From: Protonemura montana
Lineage: Eukaryota; Arthropoda; Insecta; Plecoptera; Nemouridae
Reading direction: 5' to 3'
DNA length: 64,000 bases
Assembly (NCBI GenBank): GCA_947568835.1
Contig: OX387607.1
Coordinates: 19,309,277-19,373,276, forward strand
A model generated the notes under the pieces. That model did not search any database and was not told where the DNA came from. It saw only the letters and a program-made list of their open reading frames with translations. Position numbers and translations under genes: made by a program. Positions 33,656 to 45,827 of the stretch are shown here, one piece after another (positions within the stretch are counted from its first letter, which is position 1; each line of letters begins with the position of its first letter).

Positions 33656-33843
33656 AAAAGAAACATGGGTAAAGTTGTTTTCCTGTGCACCATGGTCTGA
33701 GGATAGAGTAGAATAATGCTTTCAGTAATAAACGTTTATTGGCTAAACGTTTGGTTAAACGCTATTGGTTAAACGTTTATTGAACAATTTCCAATAAAAT
33801 CCGCATTCGGTTGAAAATATTTTCTTAATTCTTAAGAGCGCTG

Positions 33844-33877
33844 ACCCCTCCCCCCACCCCCCCCCCCCCCCCCCCCA
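33844..33877. repeat. Poly-C tract
   Basis: A nearly uninterrupted run of C ending at CAGGACCG. Length may be unreliable in assembly. Confidence 0.9.
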
Positions 33878-33879
33878 GG

Positions 33880-34524
33880 ACCGTTTTAAAACTTCGAAAA
33901 TGTATCCAACACAAACCAAACGTTTTGGGATCGAATAGAATGAATGGAATATGCCATCCCATCCTGCCAGATGTTTTCAAGAATATTCAGGTCATGTCGT
34001 AAAGAAGGCTTAATATGGCACCAGTGAAAACATGGTGAAGGTTGTAAACACTGGGCCATCCCTAAATGATTTCTAGAGACGCCTTTATAAAAGCCAGCAC
34101 TTGACTGGCAAAACATAGGGGACAAAAATAAAAAATAAATCGCTATCCTACCATCAATTGAACTATTTCCATTCGAAATTAAAATAGTGCTCCTTTCGTC
34201 GTTCCCCAACGACACCGATATAATTTTGGGGCAGTAAGCGAGGACCTTTGCGGGTATAGTTCTCTAATGTTACAGTTCCTTACAACGCCAAGCGGGATAA
34301 TCAACACCGTGCCCACACACATATAGGTCGAGTGATATTGGCCGATGCTATCCGCTATAAATGTTAACGGCCGGGGTTATTTTGTTGTCATGAAGACGAT
34401 GAATACCAAAAATACTTAAAAGCATTTCATGTCCAATGACGACACCGAAATAGTTTAAAAATACTTTTAACATTTACTTTTAGAACGTTTCATTTATTTT
34501 AACACCGTTCCTCGTGATAATCGA
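33880..34524. other. Non-coding interval, possible transposase relic on the minus strand
   Basis: The minus strand at 33886-34215 reads fragments such as HDLNILENIWQDGM that resemble the end of a mariner-type transposase (LNPIENLW-like). This is a weak match and no element boundaries were found. Confidence 0.3.
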
Positions 34525-34527
34525 AGT

Positions 34528-34690
34528 TAGTGGATGGGTGACTATCATACACATGAGCAGTTCTGTTTGGGAGAGAGGTTGGAGGGATGAAAGTTAGTTC
34601 AGTAATTTCACTCGTCTTGCTTATCAACCTCTCGACACCTCATCCCGGAAGAAGCATGCGGTGCTCCCCTTTAAACAGGATTAAAGGTAA
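34528..34690 (-). repeat. Single inverted copy of the 91-bp element with leader
   Basis: The reverse complement carries the leader end (GTCGAGAGGTTGATAAGCAA), then AACTTTCATCCCTCCAACCT and GTGTATGATAGTCACCCATC. It has one unit and no array, so it may represent an ancestral state. Confidence 0.8.
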
Positions 34691-34699
34691 AAATATACT

Positions 34700-35269
34700 C
34701 ATCTAACTTTGAATTATCAACTTATCTTTCGTCTTATTAGTTTACTCCTTCTAGGCGGTAGAAAATTTTAATTCTACAAGACCTTCCATGTCCATTTTTA
34801 AGTCAGATTTTATTATTTTTTTAGTAGACCAAGCCTTTTATACAATGGATGAATTTACGTTCTACAGGCACAAAAATAGATTGTAATTATTGTTTCATTT
34901 TTTTGTAATTTGTAATTTGTAATTTATTTGCGTCCTCTTACAATTGTACAAGGTAGTACCGTGGTAAGGTATGATTAAAAATATCAAGTAATAATGTGTA
35001 ACGTAATGAGAGTGCATAAATATGCACAAGACTCAGGTACTATTAGGAAGGTTGGATACATCTTATTGAGCCTGAATCCAGTTACGTGATAGGAACAAGG
35101 GTTACGTATAAGGAACGGGTTATAATGCATTATAGGAACAAGTATAAAATAGTGTAAAATAAGTAGTAACATATAAAAATAGCTTAAAATAGGTAGGTAA
35201 CATAGGTAACATAACCAATATTGGTTATGAATGATTAGTAATGCATAGTAATGTTCAGAGGATGGTATA
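34700..35269. other. AT-rich non-coding interval
   Basis: No gene recognised. Short repeats of GTAATTT and GGTAACATA occur near 34910 and 35195. Confidence 0.5.
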
Positions 35270-35870
35270 ATATAATTTAAGCTATGATTCTATGATTTTT
35301 CTGAAGGCTTTTACAGAAAGCTCTGGGGCCTGGGTTCTGATCGACTTTTCCAGTGAGTTCCAGTCTCTGATTGCCCTGTTTAATTGGGTGAATTTCCCTA
35401 AGTCTCCCTTGGAGCCCCTTTCCCTCAGTTTGCTCCTATGTCCTGTCGGGATCAGCTTTCCTTTCCATTCCTTCCATCCATCATTTCCTTCCAACGCCCT
35501 TTTCATGTTGCACAGTCTTGCGACTCTCCTTCTTTCCTGAAGCGATTTCCACCCTAGAATTGTGATCATCTCAGTAGGGCTTTCCCTGACTCTGACTGGG
35601 TTGGTTCCCACCTCATGCCTGATGTTCCATTTCCCGTTACGGCCCAGGACCCTTCTGGCAGAAACTCGCTGAATCTGCTCCAGTCCCTTGACGTCCTGAA
35701 CTTTGTGCGGGTCCCACACCGCAGCACCATATTCAGATATTGGGCGAATGAGGGACTGGTACGCCTTTTCCTTGGTGGCTGCCGTGGTTCCCTTTAGTGT
35801 CCTCATCACGAAGTTAAGGTTCCTAAGGGATTTCCCCGTCACTTCCACGTACTGCCTCTTCCATGGTCTA
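35270..35870 (-). mobile_element. 5'-truncated LINE, C-terminal part of reverse transcriptase ORF
   Basis: An open frame at 35848-35282 (minus) encodes YQSLIRPISEYGAAVWDPHK, a typical LINE thumb motif, then LEQIQRVSARRVLGR and GWKSLQERRRVARL, ending near the element's 3' end. The catalytic core is absent, as expected for 5' truncation. There are no internal stops, so it is probably a young copy. The clade was not resolved. Confidence 0.85.
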
Positions 35871-36519
35871 TGTATGTATGATTTTTGATTTTTGATTTAT
35901 TCATTTATCACGTTATGTACTTTGACAATTCGTATGCCCTGGCCAAACACGAAAGAAATAAACATTATTATTATTATTACTTACATGTGCAGTGTGGCCA
36001 TTTAGTTAAGCCCAAAGGGACATGCCGAGCGAGGTTGAGGGTAAAGTTCCAGTTCCACATTTCTCAAGTTGTGAAAAACTGCCACCAATACTACGGACAA
36101 TTTGTAGTTAAATAAATAAATATATCAAATAAATCATGTACCATAAATGATTGAACTCAAAAAGAAATTAAGGTAGGTAGGGATCTTAACTAGATTTCAA
36201 GTGCAAGACATGTGATTCATTCATTATAAATGCGCCATTATTGTGTGTCAAACTTCATTTATTTAATCAGGTTGTCAACTCATCGTATTATGTATAAAAT
36301 ATGAAAATTCAATATGAAACATTCGAGAGAAATATGGGAAAATGACAGTACAGATCTATCATTACTAGTCTTTGATCATAACCATTGAGGTACTTTCAAT
36401 TTTAGGCACTAATAATACCAAAAATGTAACAACAATTTAGAAATTAAGAGAAATAATACAAAATAATGCAATACAAATAAAAACATTACAAACAATAAAA
36501 AGGAAGACAAACAATGTTG
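35871..36519. other. AT-rich non-coding interval
   Basis: Contains a short ATT microsatellite near 35965. No gene recognised. Confidence 0.5.
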
Positions 36520-36890
36520 AATGGCAACCAGTTGAATCCCTAGCATGAGTAGCGACAAAGTGAGCTTCACACTTCGCTTCTTCGGGCGATAGTGCAGGGG
36601 TAGACGTTTTCGGAGGTTCTTCTTGATCCCAGATCCGTTCGATCAGATCGTGCAGATCGTGATCTATGGAACATCGGAATCCTTGTGCTGACGATTGAGA
36701 TGATGAATCTTGCGTGGGCGCGATTAGACCAGACAGGATCCATCCCAGATTTGTGCGTTGTGCGATTGGGCTGTTCGGGGGACCTTTGATTAGATCGTCC
36801 TCGATCAGTTGTCCGTAGATGTTAGCACCAAGGATGAGATTGATTTTCCAGGAGTCGAGTAGTGTGGGTCAGCTAGCGTGAGACCCGCGT
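36520..36890 (-). pseudogene. BEL/Pao retrotransposon pol fragment
   Basis: The minus strand encodes LADPHYSTPGK, then after an apparent 1-base shift INLILGANIYGQLI, KGPPNSPIAQRTNLGWILSG, LIERIWDQEEPP and LSPEEAKCEAHFVATH. This is the region between protease and reverse transcriptase in BEL/Pao elements. No LTRs were seen nearby. It lies just downstream of the RING gene's stop codon, on the same strand. Confidence 0.85.
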
Positions 36891-36917
36891 TTGCGCTCTT
36901 TCTTGCCGAAACAGACC

Positions 36918-39900
36918 CTATCTATGAATTTGAAGAAAATTGCATGGGCCATTGCAAACAACACATACGGGCCCTTGAGCCATCTGAGGAAAAGGAGGCG
37001 CTCCTAGCCTTGTTGCGCAATGCCGACAGTACAGCAGGTGACCGCAGGGTACAGCCACGTGGTCGACAATGTGCTGCTCATTCAAGCAAACGACACACAA
37101 GTCTCGGTCCATTGCGGCTTGCCCTGCATTCATTGGCTCTGCTAACACTGCGCCGGGAGGGATATCAACCATTGCTGCAACAATAGCCTGTGGCATTGCG
37201 TCGGGCATTGGCTCTGTGGGATCAAGACACAGTGAAAAGTTAGTTCAAAGTTTGAAGCCAGAAAATATTTCTAGTATTATAACCTATTAACAATTTTCTT
37301 TTCTAGATTCACTCTAAGTAATTTTAGGAACTTAGCAACGTAATTAGGCATGATTTATATAATTCAGTCAATAAAAAAACATCGCAGTGATATGGTTAAA
37401 TATTAAGTCTAGGAGCCGCTCAATACTCATACATCTGATTGAAGCTATTGGTCAATCTATTTGGTCAGGAGAACTGAATAATTGTGAATATTGCAATATA
37501 ATTTTTAAGTGCATCACACTTTTTTTTATTTATGAAAATGCACAGCATTTTAGTCAAATATAAAACAAAACCAAAACACTTAAAGGGATCCTTCCCCATA
37601 ATGGACAAAACTAAACCAATTTTCTAACCTTCAGCTGCTTCCTCTGGCACGAACTCTGGCAGAAAATCTTCTTCGATTTCATCAATCACAACTGCAACAT
37701 AATTTACATAATATTGCACTTGCCTGCACATATCGGGGAATTTAATTTGGGAAACCAAATTGGGAATCATTTCTTTACCTTCAACTGCTGCCCGCGGTAC
37801 CAAATCCGGCAGCAAAATGTCATCTGCAAATGTTAAAGTGTATTAGGATAAATTATTTTTTAAATACTCTTAACATGTAACAAGGAAATTTCCCAGTGAT
37901 AGTGTATTTATCCATGATGCCAGCAACAACGTCTGCAACACAAAACATGCAGCTGTGATTCTGTGCAAGGTGTCTCGATATTTTCAGTACAATTACAATG
38001 TGTATATTTTTTAAATAATGTACATTAAATAAAAACCAATGTTGTCAGCTTACATTGAGGGATATTCTCGTCTCCTGCCGGCTGTCCATTAATATAGAAA
38101 GCATTTTCTAAATTTTGAGCGCTGTGACTCACAGTGCTCAAAAACTCTCCAATGGCCAGCGCTCCGACGAGCAATCGCTCAGAAGCTACGTTTATACGGT
38201 TATCCTGGTGCTGATATGCAGCTCTCCTTCTCGGCAGAGCGTATGAGCCGGCTGTAAGCTGCTGCAGCTTAACTCTCATCCGCTCCTGCAGCTTCTTTAT
38301 TGCATCTGTTGGGAAAAATAATAATTTATAAAATAAAGCAGGATAGAGACAAATTTTACAGGAAGTCTTTCTTTTACAGTCAATCTTCTAAATCAATTTG
38401 AGTTCAGAAATTTGAGATATCAAGCAAAAATGGTCACTTTTTTAAGACGTAGTGAAATTAAAACTCTTGCTCTGCTCCCCACACTCACTAGTAAATTGAA
38501 CTTTATAACCATTATTTTGCAATTTAAGATTAAGAAAAGCTTGGATTTAGAAAAACTTCGACTAAAAGTAACGAGTTGTTTTCATTGACAACCCAAATTG
38601 TTTTGTTATACGTCATGTAATGTCCACCCATGTAATCTGTCATCGAGAAAAATAGATTTGCCTCGAAATTCGTGATTTTCATACCAAAGGAGTTTCTCTT
38701 TGTCATCTTCTATCGAGGCTATACTTAGGTCATTTGTGAACACGAATTAAGCTCCAAATGTGAAAAAAAATACAACTGGGTTCATGAATGCTAACTAAAA
38801 ACAACTTACAACTTCTCACTTAGTTTTCAAAAACCTACTTTCAAATAGCTTTAAATTCAGAACCAGTGCTAAGGTTAGATAAAGAAGATATGAGTCTACA
38901 AACCATAATACCCATGCTCCAAATATGTTCTTAAAATATCTAAAAAGTCAACTCTTTGAGAGTCTTTTATTACCAGTTGAGCCCCATTTCAGTTTTTAAA
39001 CTTATATTTTTTATGCTCGCCAATTGTTGCCTTTAATGTATCTTAGACTGCAAGAGTGTCATTTTTTTGTTTTCTTTGTTGGAAAGAAAGTCCACACATT
39101 AAAATGTCATTACGAGTGGGGAATTTAATATTTCTGTTGCTTACAGAATGAAAACGTTGGAATGAATCTATTTTGTGTGTTGGAAAACGTACCTGGGTGC
39201 TTGCCTGGCGTCCATGTTTGTTTTGAAATCACATGCGGTTGTCAATCCGTCAGCCTAACAGCTGGCGAACATTCTCGCATGGGAAGGTCGCATGCGGTTT
39301 CATTTCGCGCGCGGATTCAAATTCGAGACTTGCAATCCGCAACCGTTGAGTAACGCCGCAACATTTTCATGCGGAATTGAAGTTACTCGCATGCGGAATC
39401 ACTCGAGACTAGGCACCCTGGCCCTCGATAATCACGTGCACAGTGTAAGCTGGTGGCTGCGTGGAGCCGCAGGGACAACAAAAAATGTCCCGTCCATGTG
39501 TATTTCCGAGTGCCAGCCAACAGCTGCGAGCAGCTGCGAGCACATGGTGGGAGAGGCTAAAACCACACAGGTTGACGCACCCACAGCGTTTCTGGGTTTG
39601 CACCTAACGTAAGGCCAATCCTCTCCCTCCAATCTTCTCCACGCGAAATGTTGCTATAGTCCGCTAGTGTGGCAGGGATCGGAGGTTGCCTCTCCGCACG
39701 AATTCGCACCATTGCTAACCTAATATTATTGAAAGTCAGCAAAGGTGCTGCCTCGGGAAATCTGCAGCAAAAATGACAATATGATGTTGTGTCCATGGTT
39801 TCTTTAGTTTGTAATGGTTATATTTCTGCTTTTTAAAGCCCGAGGGAATTCAATGTAGGTCAATTTTAACAAGAAATTGTAATCTTGTATCGTTTTAAAT

Positions 39901-40927
39901 TGGTATTTTGTGTTTTGTTGCTTAGAATGTTTTTCAATTGTGATAATGAGAACATTATATGGAGTATCTCTAACAGAACTTACACCTTTCATTTTGTAAA
40001 TGTGCCAGATGAAAGATAAAAAATAACAAATAAGTTCTAGATACATTCAGTATTAATTCATCAAAGAATTTTGGATAATTAAACAATTCTAAGTGAGGTC
40101 AGTTGGAAGAGATGTGTTTTTGCCAAATTTGTATTGTAGGTCAAATCGAAGGGTTTGAGTTGCAAATGTGGATGGCCATTGTGAGAAAATAATTTGGGAC
40201 TTTACTTATAAATTTACAAGAATAGGCGTCAGTTTAAACTAGAAACACAGTTGTTTAATTCAAAATCCCGGGCAAATTTATCATTTGAATGCAAACAATT
40301 TCGATTGAGTTAGAGTAACTGATAAGTAACGGGTTATATGCCCGGGGGTGATAGGGATGATATAAGTAAATGATATTGGATGATAGCATTGACGATCATC
40401 TGATTCCAAATTTCGAACTTTGTCGGCAAGAAATAATTAAAAGTGTTATCAATACGTTGTCTCCAGTATGCTGGTTAAAAGCAGCATCCTCATAATCACC
40501 CGATCATCCCTTGATGTCATCGTAGCAATGCCACAGCACCGCTGTAAACAGTTTTTGTTAACACCAGAAGCAATGTACGGTTCAGGGTCTTACCTCAAAC
40601 AAACTTCGTCGTAGATTACTTGATAGTCACGTCCATCCGTTGCTACAGCCGCTAGCAGCGCCGTTCGGAAGCGACTGGTCATCACCTTCTTCACATTCGG
40701 TGCGTGGGTGTCGATCCCTCGAACCACCATCAAATTGTCGGCAACATTCAAAGTGGCTCGCACACCACATGCGTGCAATTTTTTATTCTGGCATCGAAGA
40801 GATAGCTTATAAGCTTATTGTTTCTCACATTTACTCTTTCTACCTGATAAATGAAATTATTTGGATCGACGTACAATTCAGCCCCCCTTTGCGAAGGCAA
40901 ACGAGCAGCGGCCATCGGTACCGCCAT
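36918..40927 (-). CDS. FLYWCH-like and RING-finger protein, seven exons
   Basis: Exons in transcript order are 40927-40844, 40787-40594, 39761-39604, 38305-38054, 37823-37779, 37691-37629 and 37213-36918; phases agree and give about 363 residues. The N-terminus (FIYQ, HACGVRATLN, VVRGIDTHAPN) resembles a FLYWCH zinc finger, which binds DNA in other proteins. The C-terminus is a C3HC4 RING (C305-x2-C308, C322-x-H324, C328-x2-C331, C349-x2-C352), suggesting ubiquitin ligase activity. Between them is a basic helical segment (AIKKLQERMRVKLQQL) and two short related acidic exons of 45 and 63 bp (LLPDLVPRAAVE; FLPEFVPEEAAE). The first intron would be only 56 bp; reading through it would restore a better FLYWCH but shifts the frame. 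The donor of exon 39761-39604 (GTGCAA) is non-optimal. No orthologue is known to me. Confidence 0.72.
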
Positions 40928-41890
40928 GACCGAAAATACAAGAAGATCACAAGATAACGCAAATAATTCAGTTCTGCGTGCGCGTCAGAGGGAAATGGAG
41001 AGCAAGTAATTTGTAAAAAAAAATATGGTTCCAGACCAAATAAAAATCTGTCTTCACTGGTCACTGAAACGAAGCCAAATGAAAATTATTTGCTGAAAAT
41101 AAGCTCACAGCCTCACATCCTTGTGGTTTTATACTTGGTCTAGCTTACTTGGGGGTGGACATCGGTAGGATATCGGGAACCAACCAGAATAATGCTTGTT
41201 CTCCCACCCAAATTCTCTCAGCCAATACATTTATTTTTCTTTTCGCTGTAAAACGAACCGTGGCCCGAAGCTTCACGGCGAAATTTAAGACGCTGCGCAG
41301 ACCCGAGTTTCCTTCTCGGGTCGTTCCGATTGGCTTAGTCAAAAATGAAATGGATTTTAAAATAAATATTATTTAATGTACCTAATTAATTTGATGCAAA
41401 TATAGAATATCGCATTTTCTAGACTAAGATTCACTTTTTAAATCGCAAGTTCAATTACGTTTTCAGCTCAAATACCAAATTCTACGATTTTCACAGATTT
41501 TCAACGAAATTGACCTATTATGGATACGTGTGAAAGAGGAGAGTGTAAATAATAAATAAACATTGCATTGGCTACGTCATTGGTGTAATATTTTACAATG
41601 AATCCTTAGTAGTAATTTGTATTAACAAACCAAAAACAGTATTTATCTCCTCTTGTAAGAATACTGTAAAAAACTTAATTGATATAAATGCATTTTACGC
41701 AATGTGATGAAGTTATTGTAAATTCTTAATAATTGACATGTCTCATGCCAAATGCGGCCAATCGTGAAAAAACTTTATTATTCTTATTATTCTTAACTAG
41801 TCAGTTGACGTTTAATAATGTACAATTAAAACAAATATATTCTGCGGTTTTTAGATGAAATCCTATTCAAATTGGAATGCGTGGAGTATT
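40928..41890. other. Upstream region of the FLYWCH/RING gene, with one hairpin
   Basis: Likely includes the promoter of the minus-strand gene, though no TATA or initiator could be assigned. GACCCGAG (41300-41307) and CTCGGGTC (41315-41322) form an 8-bp perfect stem with a 7-nt loop in a GC-richer patch. Confidence 0.45.
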
Positions 41891-41891
41891 T

Positions 41892-42055
41892 TATTATTAT
41901 GAACACTATAACCGTCTCAAAAATCGTTGCCCAAACGGGGACTCGAACCCCGATCTCCACCTGTCGCGGGTGTTGCTCTAACCAATTGAGCTACTTGGAC
42001 CCCGATCTCCACCTGTCGCGGGTGATGCTCTAACCCATCGAGGTACCTACTTGGA
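41892..42055 (-). mobile_element. tRNA-headed SINE, minus strand, with partial head duplication
   Basis: The minus strand has the full head (CAAGTAGCTCAATTGGTTAG to GGGTTCGAGTCCCCGTTTGG) and a tail reading GAGACGGTTATAGTGTTCAT. Upstream of the head is a second, partial head (42001-42055) joined as GATCGGGGTCCAAGTAGC. That is the same junction used in the long array at 57.3-58.7 kb. Confidence 0.85.
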
Positions 42056-42168
42056 CAAATACACTAAATACATAAAATACATGATTAAATATAATACATT
42101 AATAAGAAAATAATTAATAATAAGAAAATACATAATAAAATCAAATACTAAAATCGTCTCGAAATTCC

Positions 42169-42290
42169 AGTGTCCAAATAGCTCAATTGGTTAGAGCAAC
42201 ACCTGCGATAGGTGGAGATCGGGGTTCGAGTCCCCGGTTGGGCATCAATTTTTGAGACGGTTATAGTGTTCATAAAAATAAAAATATATT
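42169..42290 (+). mobile_element. tRNA-headed SINE, plus strand
   Basis: The head folds as a tRNA-like cloverleaf: acceptor GTCCAA with TTGGGC, D-stem GCTC/GAGC, T-stem CGGGG/CCCCG with loop TTCGAGT. The anticodon loop TGCGATA lacks U33, arguing against a working tRNA. The body follows with ATCAATTTTTGAGACGG. It is inverted relative to 41892-42055, 110 bp away. Confidence 0.85.
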
Positions 42291-42602
42291 ATATGGTAAC
42301 CAGGAGAGCTCACGATGTGCGTGGGTCCCTTATCGGAACTTTGGCGAGAATTAATGGAATGTTCTCAGCAAATACGTTATTACGTAATTAGTAATACTAA
42401 ATAAGTATTTATTTAGGTAACTATATTCGTTCGGTTGGCAAATTATGTCCCCAATTATAATCTGAAAACATTAGCGAGGGAGAGAAACATAACCTAGCCA
42501 TTGCCTAGTCTATTGCCAACATATATATATTTTTTAAATAAATGCTGAATTTTTACATTTGATCAATGTGTAGTTATAGTTTCCACTGTTACTTTTCTTT
42601 TG

Positions 42603-42960
42603 GCGTGACTATGTCTTAAAGCGCATTATATAGAAAGGCATGTACGGATTTGCTCTCCAAAATGGCCAATGTGTAACAAGCCCTACAGCCTATAGGAAAC
42701 AAAGGACAGAGTACGATTTATTATCATTCAATAGTTCAGATAATTATCTAGATTTTAATTTTTCAATTTTCGCTAAACTAAATATTAGAGGCGTGAGAGG
42801 AGGCGACGTTTTTAGCACTCGTCATTAGACTAAAGCAAAATAAAATATATATATCGCAAGATGACACTTCCATCCCAATCTGTAAAGTCCTTCAGCTTGT
42901 AAATTAGATATGAAAACACAACCCAAATAAAGAGAGATGTAAAACCGTAACAACCCTTAT
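42603..42960 (-). repeat. Dispersed non-coding repeat, inverted copy
   Basis: Reverse-complement copy of the family at 33112-33655 and 45828-46170, with the same landmarks, covering nearly the full unit. Confidence 0.85.
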
Positions 42961-45019
42961 AAGAGTTTTGCTTTGGAATGTTTTAAACACCACTAAAATT
43001 TAATCCGCCGAAACTATGTGCGTATTCTTTTTACCATAATGCTACTGCAAGCATTTTGGTCACGATTTTGCATACTGAGAGTTATTTATAATACTAACAT
43101 GAATACAGCTAACCTTGGAGGCTGGCTTTTTCAATTGTTGATGATAATGCCGAAATCGTCGCTATGCAACTTGACTTTTTGACATTTTTGACCGATGCTT
43201 GAGTGTGTTCTACCAAAACCCAAACCCATTTGCATTACATTGTCGGCAACTATAGTGATAAAAATTTCACAAAAATATTTTTGTAAAACTACCCTTTCAC
43301 TTGTGTCACTGCGACAGCAGGTGTGTATTATTATATTCAGTGAAGCTCAGGTACTAAATACCAGTATTCGGCAACCTCTAATTAAATGTGTGGGTATACT
43401 GCATGAAAGAGAGGATTAACACTTGTTTCCTGCCCAATCAATTTTAAAGTGGTGTTTGTGAGAAAATAGGTAAAATTTTCGTACCATGTCTCAAAAAGAC
43501 CGTAAAAAAGGGCTTGCTTGAAATCAAATAAATATCCACGGCGTCCTAAGTCGATGAAAGACATATATGTCAAATGTTTTTCTTTGATATGTCACTCAAG
43601 AGGTAGTTGTAACAAAAGTTTCGTTTCTTAAATATAAAAAATGAATATTGAATTAAAGATTGACTTTTTTTTTTTACTAAATTTTGATATAAAAATAAAT
43701 TGTGACGTTAGATATAAACCAAAAAATTATTCTGTGTACAAAATTGGTAGATTAAAGTTGTAATAAAGTTTGAAATCAATCGCGATGCACAAATTGAAGA
43801 AAAAAATTAAAAAGTAAAAATATTTTATACCTACCCTAAAATTGAGCAAACGTTGAGTGGTTCGAACGAGAGTTATAAGGGGCACAAGTGGCAAGTTTGT
43901 TCTACATGCTGATTATAAAAATCTCTCCTAACTATCTAAAACAAAAAAGTTATTGCGTTTTTAGTTTATAAAATTTAACCCATGAAGCATAGTGAATCTC
44001 GATTGAATCACAATTTTGATTCGATTGAGTGTCCCTGATCGAATTAAAAAATGGAAAGACATGTTTCGAAGCTTGAAAGTTTGCAAAGTAAGTTAAAATT
44101 ATTAATGTTTTGCATAAAAGTCACAAATAACACTGCTCTCGGAATCAACTGCGTGATCTTGACCAGGCTGGGTATGGAGAAAAATTGTCGTATTTTTACC
44201 AATTTCTCACTTATCGAGCATCAAATCGGTGAGTTTCTGGTGAGTTTATTATCGCAGTGACACCGCGCTCAAGCTTCAGACTTTATAAAGCCACTTTTGT
44301 ACTGTACCATAAAATTCCCAAAATATGGACAAAAATAGATTTGCGACTGTGTTTTCCCCCCGATGTAAAAGTGTCGCGCTGCATTTTACTTTCAATTTCG
44401 CAAAACCTCGTTCGATTTCAAATAAGAATCAACCATTCATTTTTGTCAAAATTAGAGCAAATTGTCTAAAATTGCAGCCGACATTTTCAATGTCTGAAAC
44501 ACACGGTATCCCTGGTTACTGCGATTTAGGAATTTTAATAAAGGTTAAAAATATAATATCTAGGCAAGGCGGGCAAAATATCAGCTTGCCAGCCTATAGG
44601 TGATAATAGGTATTTTCTATCATTTAGGAGCTAAACGCTATAAAATAGATTTAAATTTGTCCGCAAAAGTAAATCCAATTTATTTGAGCAAATTCTTGAG
44701 TTTGTGTCTAAAAGTTGTTCTATTTGTTGCGATAAAGAAATTGATGATTGGGTGGTTGATTATTACTTGGGTGCAGTCAGAAAACTATTTTTCTTGCAAG
44801 TAACTCGCAGTAGAAGTTAAATTGTCAATATGTTAATTGTCAACATGACTTCTTCAATGTAAGCAAATCAAAATGATCACACCTGTCATTGATATTTGGT
44901 CGGGTGCGTAAACTTTCATTTATGCTCAGTAATCGACAGTTGTATCTTCTAAAAGTAAGATTGTTGGCCTTTATCTAATTGAACGATATTCTCTTAAATC
45001 GGTCATTGAGGTCAATAAG
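42961..45019. other. AT-rich non-coding interval
   Basis: About 2 kb with no recognisable domain, RNA or array. The frames of 60-90 codons here show no family resemblance. Confidence 0.5.
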
Positions 45020-45118
45020 GTAAAGCAACATTGCGCTGGGTCAGGTATTTGATGGGTGACTTTCGTACACCTCCTAAACTGGTAAAAATGGCATACAATC
45101 CCCCCCCCCCCCCCCCCC
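45020..45118 (-). repeat. Inverted 91-bp-element remnant and poly-C tract
   Basis: 45022-45073 is a diverged reverse complement of the 91-bp unit (CGCTGGGTCAGGTATTTGAT). It is followed by a run of C at 45101-45118. Confidence 0.7.
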
Positions 45119-45394
45119 TACCCACTACTCAACGGAATGTCGGCGGTGTTTTAACCATGAGAGAGTCAACGTCAACGTCAGAGTCACCTCCCTTACTGGG
45201 TTCAAAATGTAATAACTATTGTTGCATTTACAAGCAATGCTTTTAGCGGCTGTCTTTCAAGTAGAAGTTTTCCTCACTCCTTTACTTGCCACAATTCCAA
45301 AAATAAACCCAGGTACGAGTTTCATCGTTCAAAACTTTATCCTGGTTTAGCCGCCTAATCACTTTACTTATAGAATTTTTGTATTTGACGTTCT

Positions 45395-45560
45395 CATCCC
45401 GTTTGACGTTTGAATATCCTGAATGCACTGCCGCAAAGATAAGTTCATGAATTCGTTCACCTTGCTGTGGTTAAAAAACCAAACAGATGAATGCATCTGT
45501 CAAACTTTTTGCAAAATTATTTATATTTCACGTAAAACGAACTTAAATAACAGCGTTTGC
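45395..45560 (-). repeat. Dispersed repeat, inverted copy of 21590-21880
   Basis: On the minus strand it carries GCAGTGCATTCAGGATATTC and AAACGTCAAA with an AGCAAGGTGAACG flank, matching the copy in the ABCG8 intron. Confidence 0.65.
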
Positions 45561-45827
45561 GCTCAATTTCTTCAACAACTTCCATAGGCATGCAGCATGC
45601 ATGAACAGTATTACCGAGTTGCTGCAGGTCATTTAAAGGCAAGTTTTGAATCAAATAAAAATCGAGCTATAAGACATGGCTTTAAATCGCCTCGCCAGCC
45701 ACGATGCAAACACAATTATCAATATTTCACCAAAAAAACGCTTTCAAATCACCCTCAAAGTGTCACAATAGGATTAGGATTTGAATTTTGAACAAATATC
45801 CTGGACGGAGTCCTCAAAAAATGTCCG

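Noticed and set aside
33886..34215. Mariner transposase gene
   Set aside because: Only a short HDLNILENIW stretch is suggestive. No catalytic motif or terminal repeats; kept only as a weak note.
42169..42245. Functional tRNA gene
   Set aside because: It folds roughly as a cloverleaf, but the anticodon loop lacks U33, the first anticodon-stem pair is mismatched, and it continues into the SINE body.
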